The notes under the pieces were generated by a model that saw only the letters and a program-made list of their open reading frames with translations, did no database searches and was not told the DNA's origin. The position numbers and the translations under genes were made by a program. This document shows, one piece after another, positions 51,701 to 59,934 of a stretch of 64,000 nucleotides of DNA (position 1 is its first letter; each line of letters starts with the position of its first letter). The stretch is from Crocinitomicaceae bacterium (GTDB lineage Bacteria > Bacteroidota > Bacteroidia > Flavobacteriales_D > Crocinitomicaceae), in the NCBI GenBank assembly GCA_021325675.1, contig JAJTCM010000003.1, positions 550,794 through 614,793 on the forward strand, read 5' to 3'.

Positions 51701-51787
51701 GATGCCGTGGGTATCTGATATTATAATCCAATCAATTGAAATGTCACCTGTTTTGGCGTGCGTTTTTGATAAAAACCATGCCAAAAC
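51701..51787 (+). repeat. Left copy of ~85-bp inverted repeat pair with palindromic end
   Basis: Ends in a near-perfect hairpin, gttttggcgtgcgttttt (51750-51767) and aaaaaccatgccaaaac (51771-51787). The whole 87-bp segment aligns with the reverse complement of 55680-55759: nearly all of the GTTTTGGC...GCCAAAAC end and ~16/22 of the outer end (cgt-ggtatc--atatt). The pair brackets the three-gene block 51995-55570. The rest of the 405-bp gene-free gap 51590-51994 holds an attcgaaaattcgtagat word, an ATTCTCCATTTTT-type repeat (51819-51847) and nothing else recognisable. Confidence 0.7.
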
Positions 51788-51994
51788 AACTCTTTCGATG
51801 ACTAAATCATAGCATCCCGAATTCTCCATTTTTAATTTTCCATTTTCCCGCGATGCGCGCCAGCGCTGCGAATTTCATTTGGTTCGCCGGCACAAACACC
51901 CCATTTTTCGGCATAATGCAAATGCCTTATATTGAGCTTTCTATGTAACCAATCCGGTTTATTTACATTATTTTTAAAAAAGAATTTAGCGCCT

Positions 51995-52678
51995 ATGAAA
52001 ACGTTTAACTATCTCTTATTTACATGTATGATCTTCCTTTTTTCCTTCCAGAACAGCTCAGAGCAACTTGATTTTGAGTTTGCGGACAAATACTGTACAA
52101 GTATCGAACAGCAAGTGAATACCATTGCTAAAAGCTACAACTTATCCGCTTCAGATGTACTGCCGGTTGTGTACCCCGAGTGCAGCCGTTTTAATTCCCT
52201 CTCCAATGCCTTCGAAAGCGATGTGCTTTATTACTATTATATACAGCAAGGTACGGAAGGCGCTGATTTTTCAGTCGGTTATTTCCAGATGAAGCCCAGT
52301 TTCATGGAAGCGCTCGAAGCTGAAATCGAATCAAACGGGCTTTTTAAAGAACAGCGCCCCAGGTTTGCTTACCAAAGCGGCAAAATGGAAGAAATACGCA
52401 ACGAACGCCTCGACCGGCTTCAATCACCTGCCTGGCAAATGGAATACCTTTGCGCTTTTACCGCTTTGATGCATGAGCGTTACGTGCAGGACAGCGTAAG
52501 TATCCCACGCACGGAATATGTGGCGGCGGCTTACAATTACGGTTTTTTCAAGCCTAGCAGCGAAATCGTGAGCTGGTCGGAAGTGAAAGCCTTCCCGAAC
52601 GGCAGGAACGGCAGCCAGAACTATGTTTACGGAGAATTGGCAAGTACATACAAAGTAACACGTTACGGCCATGAGTAA
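51995..52678 (+). CDS. Lysozyme-fold (lytic transglycosylase-like) secreted protein
   Basis: 227 residues. Signal peptide (1-22). The mature protein matches the SLT/lysozyme fold by its three key spots: a catalytic-type Glu, E62, in VVYPECSRFNS; a GYFQM motif (SVGYFQMKPS, 93-102), equivalent to GLMQI; and AAYNYG (178-183), equivalent to AAYNAG. It lacks LysM or other domains. It may cleave peptidoglycan, or be an inactive relative; the Glu is present. Its stop overlaps the next gene by 8 bp. Start ATG 51995 is chosen at the signal peptide. Confidence 0.75.
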   Translation: MKTFNYLLFTCMIFLFSFQNSSEQLDFEFADKYCTSIEQQVNTIAKSYNLSASDVLPVVYPECSRFNSLSNAFESDVLYYYYIQQGTEGADFSVGYFQMKPSFMEALEAEIESNGLFKEQRPRFAYQSGKMEEIRNERLDRLQSPAWQMEYLCAFTALMHERYVQDSVSIPRTEYVAAAYNYGFFKPSSEIVSWSEVKAFPNGRNGSQNYVYGELASTYKVTRYGHE

Positions 52679-54269
52679 GCTCCTCACTCCCCTCTTTTGC
52701 CTGGCGCTGACATTCCCGGCTTTCACCCAGAAAGTGATTACCGTAAAAGGAAGACATTCTAAAACACTAATCCACACGTTTAAGAAAGGGGAATACCTTT
52801 CCCGCGGTGAAGCCAGGATCCACATCAAAGCCAGCGGTGCAGGCTATGAATTCTGCACAACGGACGAGAATTACCGTTACTATCTCTACAAAAACGGACA
52901 AAACCTGGGAGAATACGCCGGATTTTATTTCACTGATGATTCCCATACCGTAAAACTGATCCGGAAAGGCGACGAACGTTTCTACACATTAACACTGAAA
53001 TCCGGTGAAAAATTCGGGCCGTATGAAAGTGTAGGACCGGTTTATGATTACAGCACATACGATATTACCGGCATCCGCTACAAGCAAAACGGGCAGTATT
53101 ACCTGAGAAACCTGACGACAGGCAAAACCTACGGGCCGCATCCTGATTTCAGCATCAATATCCTCACAAAGGGAGAAATGACTTATACCTATAAGGATGA
53201 CAGGGGATTTATGCTCGTCCATAACGATAAAACGTACGGGCCGTACGCCAATTTAAGCTCCGAATATTATTACGGAAACGGCAAGCCGAAACATTTTTAT
53301 TTTCACTACAAGACGGAAAACGACGAATGGCGGACACATTTTGAAGGCAGCGATTTGCCCCGGTCTTTTAAAGATACGCCAAAAATCGGCGTTTTTGAGA
53401 ATGGTAAAGTCATGCAAAGCGGTGTTCCGGCCGGAAGCGAAAGTGATACGGTTTATTATTTTATAGACGAGCGACGTTATGCTGAAATACCGTACAGGCA
53501 GGAAATTGAATGCAACTCTTTCGGGGAAGTGCTGACAGCCAAAATGGAAAGCAGCAGCTCCGACAGTCCGGCGCTGATTTATGACGAAGGAAAAGAGCTG
53601 GGCAAATACAAGCGCCTTTACCTTCCGCCGTCAAACTGTCACAACTCTCCGTATTTCCAATGCCTGTTTGCCAATCCTGAAAGCGGGGAAGTTTTTATTT
53701 ACGGCAATCAAAAATTTGTGCGCCTGGGTACGGAGGAGGAAATTAACAATTACGAAGTTCATCTCCTCGGCCAGGATTACTATTTCATCCGGAAAACCGA
53801 CCAGGTATTAATTAAAAACGGGCAGGAAACCGGCAATAAAAATATGAAGTCCATGGATGCTTCTAACTACCCGGAAATAATCCTGCACGAAACAGGAGCT
53901 GGCTTTGACCGTTTTTACCGCAACGGAAAGAAGTTGAGCTACAATGAAGTAGCTCAATATAAGCGGAACCCGCAATGGTATAACCTGGAAGACAGCCCGC
54001 TGCGTTTCGTGGAAAATGACGGCAAAACTTACCTCATAGCGAAAGGCTCAGGAAAAAAATACGGCCCCGTAAAGCGTTACAATGAATTCCGTTTCAGCCG
54101 TGGCAACGCCCACCTGGCCGAATGTGACAACCGGCAAATGCAGATCTTCATTGATAACAAACTGTTTTCGCCCGGCTTCAGCCTGGAATTCCACGAAAAA
54201 GAAAATGCTTTTTACTGGCTGAGCACCGATAAAAATAAACTGTATTTACATACTTATCAAAACGATTAA
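52671..54269 (+). CDS. Secreted YGP-repeat protein, unknown
   Basis: 532 residues. Signal peptide (1-19, LTFPAFTQ). The rest is a series of short beta-hairpin repeats of the kind nGk-YGPY: SGEKFGPYESV, TGKTYGPHPDF, NDKTYGPYANL, SGKKYGPVKRY, plus degenerate ones (NGQNLGEYAG, EGKELGKYKR, NGQETGNKNM). It looks like a propeller- or solenoid-forming surface protein, similar in feel to WG-repeat proteins but not the same motif. No catalytic site. It overlaps the lysozyme-fold gene and is 2 bp from the next gene: one coupled unit. Confidence 0.75.
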   Translation: MSKLLTPLFCLALTFPAFTQKVITVKGRHSKTLIHTFKKGEYLSRGEARIHIKASGAGYEFCTTDENYRYYLYKNGQNLGEYAGFYFTDDSHTVKLIRKGDERFYTLTLKSGEKFGPYESVGPVYDYSTYDITGIRYKQNGQYYLRNLTTGKTYGPHPDFSINILTKGEMTYTYKDDRGFMLVHNDKTYGPYANLSSEYYYGNGKPKHFYFHYKTENDEWRTHFEGSDLPRSFKDTPKIGVFENGKVMQSGVPAGSESDTVYYFIDERRYAEIPYRQEIECNSFGEVLTAKMESSSSDSPALIYDEGKELGKYKRLYLPPSNCHNSPYFQCLFANPESGEVFIYGNQKFVRLGTEEEINNYEVHLLGQDYYFIRKTDQVLIKNGQETGNKNMKSMDASNYPEIILHETGAGFDRFYRNGKKLSYNEVAQYKRNPQWYNLEDSPLRFVENDGKTYLIAKGSGKKYGPVKRYNEFRFSRGNAHLAECDNRQMQIFIDNKLFSPGFSLEFHEKENAFYWLSTDKNKLYLHTYQND

Positions 54270-54271
54270 CT

Positions 54272-55570
54272 ATGAAAAAAACCACTTATATTTCAGGTAT
54301 CATCTGCCTGGGCGGATTACTGATCGCGGCTTGTTCGCAGCAGCAATTGCAGGATACTGCCGAAAAAAGCGCCATCCGTCCGCCATTGAAAGGAATAGAT
54401 GTGAAAGGCGATTTGTACCGCATTAACCCAGGTGAAAAAACGAGTATCACAACTCGGGAAGGAACAACGATCACAATCCCGGCGAATATCCTCGTGGACG
54501 AAAACGGTAAAAAAATCAAAGGCAAGGTGGAGCTTTCTTACCGCTCGATCAACACGCCGGGTGAAATTATTGCCAGCGGGATTCCCATGGGTTATGACTC
54601 CGCCGGGGTAAACTACGATTTTATTTCCGCCGGAATGTTTGAGATCCGGGCCAAAGCCAAAGGAAAGGAAGTTTTCATTGAAAAAGGAAAAAGCATCGGT
54701 GTTGATTTTGCTTCTTACAAGGAAGGCGATGATTTTTCTTTCTATAAAATCGATGAGAAAAGCGGAAAATGGTCCTACAAGGGCATCACCAAACCTAAAA
54801 CGAATGAAGTTAAGCTCAAAAAGCTTGATCGCTTCAGGGATGAGAACATGGTTGTTTTTGACATTGATTATTCCACGCACGAAGAGCTCAGGCCGTTTCA
54901 CAACCTCCAGTGGATTTGCCTCGACCCTGCTGAAAAGGACAACCCCATCACGAACGAATGGGTGGCCAAAGAACGTTGGTTTGAAATGGGGTTGAACGTG
55001 CTTGACAAGGAAAAAGGGATTTACGAAGTCTATCTTTCCAACGGCGTAAAAGAAGCCCGGTTCAAAGTCTCTCCTTACCAGATGGACAATGAAAGTATCG
55101 CCGGCATGAACGACAAAATCGCCAGCATGAATGAAACGGTCCGCCTGAAAAAAGAAGAAGAACAGCGGATCCAGTTTGAAGCTGATATCACACGCAATTT
55201 CGAGATTTCATCTTTCGGGACTTACAACTGGGATAAAATCGAAAAAGAAGTCGCGGCCGGAAACCTCGTCGTAACCAACGCTTCATTCAACATTGACTCG
55301 AAAGAAGTAGCCGAAGACATGAACGTTTATCATTTCAGCGGAAAAGACAAATTATTGTCGCGTGTTACCAAAAAATGGGACAAGCTGCTTTTTAACCCGA
55401 ATGAAACGAACAAAATCCTCGTGGTCCTGCCTGATAATTATGTTGCGGTGAGCGATCCGAATGAATTCACAAAAGCAAAAAATTCGCCCGAGTTTATGTT
55501 TAAGCTTAAAAAACGCGGCAAAAAAATTAAATCCATCAGTGAGTTAGACGAATTACTTGCGCAAAAATAA
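54272..55570 (+). CDS. Lipoprotein with ZU5-like N-terminal domain
   Basis: 432 residues. Lipobox IAAC (C21). After it a beta-rich domain (INPGEKTSITTREGTTITIP ... VELSYRSINTPGEIIASGIPM ... FISAGMFEIRAK) has the character of the ZU5/hyalin-like domains in many Bacteroidota lipoproteins. A helical part follows (~280-320, MNDKIASMNETVRLKKEEEQRIQFEAD), then a C-terminal beta part. Function unknown; likely outer-membrane- or surface-anchored. Third and last gene of the coupled block. Confidence 0.75.
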   Translation: MKKTTYISGIICLGGLLIAACSQQQLQDTAEKSAIRPPLKGIDVKGDLYRINPGEKTSITTREGTTITIPANILVDENGKKIKGKVELSYRSINTPGEIIASGIPMGYDSAGVNYDFISAGMFEIRAKAKGKEVFIEKGKSIGVDFASYKEGDDFSFYKIDEKSGKWSYKGITKPKTNEVKLKKLDRFRDENMVVFDIDYSTHEELRPFHNLQWICLDPAEKDNPITNEWVAKERWFEMGLNVLDKEKGIYEVYLSNGVKEARFKVSPYQMDNESIAGMNDKIASMNETVRLKKEEEQRIQFEADITRNFEISSFGTYNWDKIEKEVAAGNLVVTNASFNIDSKEVAEDMNVYHFSGKDKLLSRVTKKWDKLLFNPNETNKILVVLPDNYVAVSDPNEFTKAKNSPEFMFKLKKRGKKIKSISELDELLAQK

Positions 55571-55586
55571 AAACAGCTGTTTTTTT

Positions 55587-55647
55587 GCCACGGGTTTCCT
55601 GTGTTACGAGTTTTCTTTTCATAGTTTCCATCAGTGAGATCCGTGGC
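55587..55647. repeat. Inverted repeat GCCACGG / CCGTGGC with T-tract
   Basis: gccacgg (55587-55593) and ccgtggc (55641-55647) with a 47-bp loop, then ttttttaatt. It fits the 'gccacggatttcacgg' type of Bacteroidota intergenic repeat. It lies 17 bp after the lipoprotein gene and might stop that transcript on the + strand. Confidence 0.5.
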
Positions 55648-55679
55648 TTTTTTAATTAATTGGGAGTAAAAAAAAGGAT

Positions 55680-55759
55680 GTTTTGGCACGGTTTACCAAA
55701 AACACGCGCCAAAACCAACTAATCGCTTATTAACAACAATATTTGATACCTACGACATT
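55680..55759 (-). repeat. Right copy of the ~85-bp inverted repeat pair
   Basis: In the opposite orientation to 51701-51787. Its inner end is gttttggcacggtttacc ... acacgcgccaaaac (55680-55715), the palindrome facing the three-gene block like its partner. On the - strand it lies 46 bp downstream of the stop of the 874-residue gene. See 51701-51787 for the alignment. Confidence 0.7.
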
Positions 55760-55805
55760 ATTCAAAGATTAAAATCGCCAATTGTTTCGCGGTCTCAATT
55801 CAAAT

Positions 55806-58430
55806 TCACCGCTGCTTAATAAACCCTTTTTTTCCCGGCGGAATATCAAGGATCCAGGTGTAATAACCGATAAAATGGGAATCAAAAAAGCCTTTGCGCA
55901 AGTAGAGCGCCCGCGGAATATAAATGCGCTTATTTTCTGAAAGCCCGCCAACTTTCGACTGCGGCGCTACGCCATCCTGCAGGCAGGGAGGATCCTGATG
56001 ATCAGGATTGAAATTACTTCCGTACTGCCAAATTTCCCGCCATTCTTTTTCGTTTATTTTACCCGTTTTAGCATTTTCAGGTGCAATGATGTAAAAACCG
56101 CCAAAGTTGATTTTCCCGCGCAGCTCCTCCACGATCCCGAGTGAGTACGCAAAGCCCATGCTGTGCGCCACGAGGTAAAGCGTATCATTTTTGGAGCGGT
56201 TGGGCACTTCGTTCAGCACCTGCAAGAGATTTTTTCCGGCCAAACGTCCTTTTTTGCGCCGCAGATTAAAGCCTTTTTTGTTCGCCCGTAGCCTGAGCTG
56301 GCTGATCGTTTTGTTATCATTCAGCAGCCTGTCTTTGAGGCTCGGGGCCTGCCAGATGTAGCAAGTGTGCTTCTTCGGATTGGCGCAGCGTTTCGGGTAA
56401 ATAGACGATAAGCTCGAGAAATTCAGGATACTTCCGTGGTTGGACGTCGAAACTGAAAAATGGCCGTCAGCATAAAAAGTTTCGTTCGGGTTCAGGCGGT
56501 TTTGGAACAGCAGGTTGATCTGGTTCCAGCGCTCCCAGTAATCGTACCGGTCGAAATCATAGATCAGGTTTTTGGAATCGGGATACTCGAGCCCTTTTTC
56601 CTGGATATCTTTAAAATTTTCCTCGAAAGTATGCCCGATGGACGTTGGGCGGTAACCGTTCACAAACAGTAAAATCCGTTTTGGCGGGTCAGCCTGCTGT
56701 GTGCGGTCGGTCACATTGATCCCCCGGTGGTTATAAACCTGCTGATCAAGAATATTGCCTTTGGCATCAGTACGGTTAAACACCAGGTAATGACTGTAGG
56801 CGCGTTCTTTAAAATCCTGCGTCTGAACATGCAGCGTATCCGAATTCGAAATGTAGCGCATGGTCAATTTCCCGGGCTTGCTCTCTTTGATCTCAAAATA
56901 CAGCACTTTCTTCCGTTTCTTGACGAGCCATTTATTTTGCTGCCGGATCAATATTTCCGAGCACATACCGTATTCTTCCTTATGCGTCAGCTTTGGGTTT
57001 TGGATCAGTTCCCGTTTCGCATCCTTGTAGGCAAAGTTCTGCAATTCCGGCAGCGGCCCCGAAATTACCCTGAAATGGTCGAGCACAGAGTTACTGATTT
57101 CAAAGCTTCCGTAGCCAAGGTACACGATTAGGGCCAGGATCGGCAAATAAAGCATGCGGCGCCAGAATTTCCGCTTAAACGCGCGTCGTTCAAAAAAAAG
57201 CTTTTTATGTTTCCGGATAAAAAAGAACAGCCACCCCATCAGGCCGATCATGATCACATTGACCATCGAAATATAATACGGCCCGATTTTATAGAATGGC
57301 CGCAGAAACTTATATTTCACATCAAAACGATAAGACAGGATGTTCTTCTTATACGGCCTTTTGATGGCGTCCATATAATTGTTGCCTGAAAAACGGATAT
57401 TCCCGTGCTTGTCTTCTTCCCAGAAATAATAAGCTACAATTCCATTGTTCGTATTAACATGCTCTTCGTTATCATAAAACGAAAAACCTTCCGCCACATC
57501 CTGGAATGCAAGCCATTGCCAGTGGGTCAAAGCCGTTCCCCGGCCTTCGTCCATCAGGTTGTCGGTACTTCCCCTCACCGGGCCGCCGTCCGCCCAGGAA
57601 TTATCCAGGATCCCGATCCCAAAGCCCAAAGCCCGCGCCAGCTCGCGGGTAAAAAGCCGGTTTGGTGTTTTGGCCGACAGGAATCCCATCGATTTATTGC
57701 GCACCATGTAGCCGTAGCTGGAATCTGCAAACTGCGGAATGTAAAAAATGTAAACCGCTTTTTTGTCTGCTTTGGGATGTTCCTCAAAATACAGGTCGCG
57801 GAGCAAACGCATCTGACCGCTGTATTTGTCATGGTCTTCCGAAGGGATCGTAAACACCGTTTGGGAATCGAAAACCTTTGTTTTGAAAGGCTGATCAAAA
57901 TTCAGATCGATGTACAAATTACTTTGCCTGAAGAGGGAATTTAATTCTTTCCTTATTTTGTCTTCAGGAAGCTTATGCTCTTTCAGCGGAACAAAAACTA
58001 CTTTCTGTACCGTACGCGGAAGTACCAAAACCGCCAGCTTGCCAACCAACTCTTTATTGAAATAAGCCGAAAGATGATAGTCGCGTTTGCGCGGTGGCAG
58101 CAGGATTGTCAGCAGGGAATCGTTTTTTTGCACATACGGGACCAGGTCCCTGCCGATGTAAAACTGCATGCGCTCTTCCGTAATGCGTTTCCTGCTGGTG
58201 ACAATCACATCTACCAGGTCGCTTTCACCCGAGCCAACTGATTTATAGTAAAACCGGCTTGATCCCTGCGGTTCCAGGTCTACTTGGGCGTAATGCTCAT
58301 TCCACTGCTGGTAGCGGTAACTGTCAAAACCAAAAACCTGCTCCGGGTTCTTCCGGAAAACCACGCCTACCTGTGCACCTGAAAACAAGGTACAAAACAG
58401 GAAAAGGCAAAACAGCAGGGTTGATTTCAT
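55806..58430 (-). CDS. Membrane fusion protein: degenerate zinc-peptidase domain plus alpha/beta hydrolase
   Basis: 874 residues: signal peptide (1-19); a beta-rich N-domain; a matrixin-like peptidase domain (~150-345) in which the place of HExxH reads RELAR (262-266), followed by ALGFGIG and STDNLMDEG (288-296), the usual Met-turn; two membrane helices (about 387-405 and 426-441); then a C-terminal alpha/beta-hydrolase-like domain (~585-874) with VAHSMG (S757), the GxSxG-type nucleophile elbow in AHSMG form. The peptidase site is probably dead (no zinc His). The hydrolase part may be active on lipids or esters. It stands alone; repeat copy follows its stop. Confidence 0.7.
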   Translation of the reverse strand: MKSTLLFCLFLFCTLFSGAQVGVVFRKNPEQVFGFDSYRYQQWNEHYAQVDLEPQGSSRFYYKSVGSGESDLVDVIVTSRKRITEERMQFYIGRDLVPYVQKNDSLLTILLPPRKRDYHLSAYFNKELVGKLAVLVLPRTVQKVVFVPLKEHKLPEDKIRKELNSLFRQSNLYIDLNFDQPFKTKVFDSQTVFTIPSEDHDKYSGQMRLLRDLYFEEHPKADKKAVYIFYIPQFADSSYGYMVRNKSMGFLSAKTPNRLFTRELARALGFGIGILDNSWADGGPVRGSTDNLMDEGRGTALTHWQWLAFQDVAEGFSFYDNEEHVNTNNGIVAYYFWEEDKHGNIRFSGNNYMDAIKRPYKKNILSYRFDVKYKFLRPFYKIGPYYISMVNVIMIGLMGWLFFFIRKHKKLFFERRAFKRKFWRRMLYLPILALIVYLGYGSFEISNSVLDHFRVISGPLPELQNFAYKDAKRELIQNPKLTHKEEYGMCSEILIRQQNKWLVKKRKKVLYFEIKESKPGKLTMRYISNSDTLHVQTQDFKERAYSHYLVFNRTDAKGNILDQQVYNHRGINVTDRTQQADPPKRILLFVNGYRPTSIGHTFEENFKDIQEKGLEYPDSKNLIYDFDRYDYWERWNQINLLFQNRLNPNETFYADGHFSVSTSNHGSILNFSSLSSIYPKRCANPKKHTCYIWQAPSLKDRLLNDNKTISQLRLRANKKGFNLRRKKGRLAGKNLLQVLNEVPNRSKNDTLYLVAHSMGFAYSLGIVEELRGKINFGGFYIIAPENAKTGKINEKEWREIWQYGSNFNPDHQDPPCLQDGVAPQSKVGGLSENKRIYIPRALYLRKGFFDSHFIGYYTWILDIPPGKKGFIKQR

Positions 58431-58446
58431 TGGTTTAATTTATTAA

Positions 58447-58480
58447 GCAAAAAATAAGGTGCACCAACCGATACACCTTA
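58447..58480 (-). terminator. Terminator of the alpha-oxoamine synthase gene
   Basis: On the - strand: TAAGGTG (58480-58474), a 12-base loop, CACCTTA (58461-58455), then TTTTTT. Lies 22 bp past the stop at 58502. Confidence 0.75.
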
Positions 58481-58501
58481 AATTTATAAATTTTATTGCT
58501 G

Positions 58502-59776
58502 TTAAGCTTTTTTGTTGTCTACTTCAACTGCCGCCAGATCGTCAGATTTATATTCACCGGAATCCAGCTTGCTTTTCAGCTTCTTGAATGTTTCGATCGT
58601 GTAGCTCACATCTTCGAGCGTATGCGCCGCAGTCGGGATAATACGCAGCATGATTACATCTTTCGGTACAACCGGGTAGATCACGATGGAACAGAAAATA
58701 TTGTAGTTTTCGCGCAGGTCGAATGTCAGGTTGGTAGCCTCAGCCAAAGAACCTTTCATAAATACCGGCGTTACCGGGGAATTTGTTGCACCGATATCAA
58801 AACCGGCATCTTTGAAACCGTTTTGCAATGCATTGGTAATTTCCCACAGCTTATCTTTCAATTCAGGGCGCGTACGCAGCAATTCCAAACGTTTTCTTGC
58901 CCCGATCGTAATCGTGATAGGCAAAGCCTTGGCAAACATCTGGGAACGCATGTTGTAGCGTAAAAATTCAACGATGCTTTCTTCAGCGCAAATGAAACCT
59001 CCGATAGAAGACATGGATTTCGCGAAAGTACCGAACAACACGTCGATTTCGCTTTGAATACCTTGTGCTTCACCGGCACCTTGTCCTGTTTCACCCAACG
59101 TTCCGAAACCGTGCGCATCATCTACGAACAAACGGAAGTTATATTTTCCGGATTTACGGAAGTCAACGATTTCTTTCAGTTTACCCTGGTCGCCTGCCAT
59201 CCCGAAAACGCCTTCAGTGATCACGAGGATCCCGCCGCCTGTTTTTTCGCACAGGGCAGTCGCATTTTTCATTTGCTTGTCGAAGCTTTCCATGTCATTG
59301 TGCTGGAATACGAAACGCTTTCCTGTGTGAAGGCGCATCCCGTCCAAAATACACGCATGGGATTCGCTGTCGTAAACGATCACGTCATTGCGGTCAACGA
59401 GACAGTCAATAGCAGAAACCATTCCCTGGTAACCGAAATTCAGGAGGATACAGTCTTCTTTCCCCATGAACTCAGCCAGCTCGTTCTCCAGCTTTTCGTG
59501 CTCGCTCGTCTGACCGGTCATCATACGCGCACCCATCGGGTAAGCCAGTCCGTACTGTTCAGCTGCTTTGGCATCCGTTTCGCGGACTTCAGGATGATTG
59601 GCCAATCCTAAGTAGTTGTTCAACGACCACACCAAACACTCTTTTCCGCGGAAAATCATTTTGTTGCCTAATTCGCCCTCCAGTTTAGGGAAAGTAAAAT
59701 AACCGTGAACACCTTTTGAATATTGTCCGATCGGACCTCTGTTTTTTCTGATTTTATCAAAAATATCCTGAGCCAT
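58502..59776 (-). CDS. Alpha-oxoamine synthase (serine palmitoyltransferase or cysteate acyltransferase)
   Basis: 424 residues, PLP-dependent class II aminotransferase fold of the alpha-oxoamine synthase family. PLP Lys K253 in FGTFAKSMSSIGG, VDDAHGFGTLGETG (218-231, with the PLP-contact Asp and His), and GARMMTGQTSEHEKLENELAEF at the start. It is not the KBL or BioF type judging by the N-terminal GVHGYFTFPKLEGEL. In Bacteroidota such enzymes make the 3-ketosphinganine of sphingolipids (Spt) or the cysteate-based sulfonolipid backbone; which one applies is not visible from sequence. Confidence 0.85.
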   Translation of the reverse strand: MAQDIFDKIRKNRGPIGQYSKGVHGYFTFPKLEGELGNKMIFRGKECLVWSLNNYLGLANHPEVRETDAKAAEQYGLAYPMGARMMTGQTSEHEKLENELAEFMGKEDCILLNFGYQGMVSAIDCLVDRNDVIVYDSESHACILDGMRLHTGKRFVFQHNDMESFDKQMKNATALCEKTGGGILVITEGVFGMAGDQGKLKEIVDFRKSGKYNFRLFVDDAHGFGTLGETGQGAGEAQGIQSEIDVLFGTFAKSMSSIGGFICAEESIVEFLRYNMRSQMFAKALPITITIGARKRLELLRTRPELKDKLWEITNALQNGFKDAGFDIGATNSPVTPVFMKGSLAEATNLTFDLRENYNIFCSIVIYPVVPKDVIMLRIIPTAAHTLEDVSYTIETFKKLKSKLDSGEYKSDDLAAVEVDNKKA

Positions 59777-59812
59777 AGCGCTTGTTTTGTTTTATGTTTT
59801 TAATATTTTGCG

Positions 59813-59845
59813 CAAAGATATAAAAAAAAGCCGGGAGTTTTACAA
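59813..59845 (-). promoter_or_regulatory. Predicted promoter of the alpha-oxoamine synthase gene
   Basis: On the - strand: TTG (59845-59843), a 22-bp spacer, TATCTTTG (59820-59813), within the 17-23 range of the consensus. Leader ~30 bases. Confidence 0.5.
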
Positions 59846-59920
59846 GAAAATTACAATTCCTGCGGGAGTTTTGGCGGCCTAAAAATATTTCCTATCTTTA
59901 TTCTATCTGAAAATTTTTAG

Positions 59921-59928
59921 TAGATTTG
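59921..59928 (+). promoter_or_regulatory. Predicted -7 box (TAGATTTG)
   Basis: An exact TAnnTTTG match 6 bp upstream of ATG 59935; no TTG at -33. If used, the transcript would be leaderless. Confidence 0.35.
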
Positions 59929-59934
59929 AAACCC

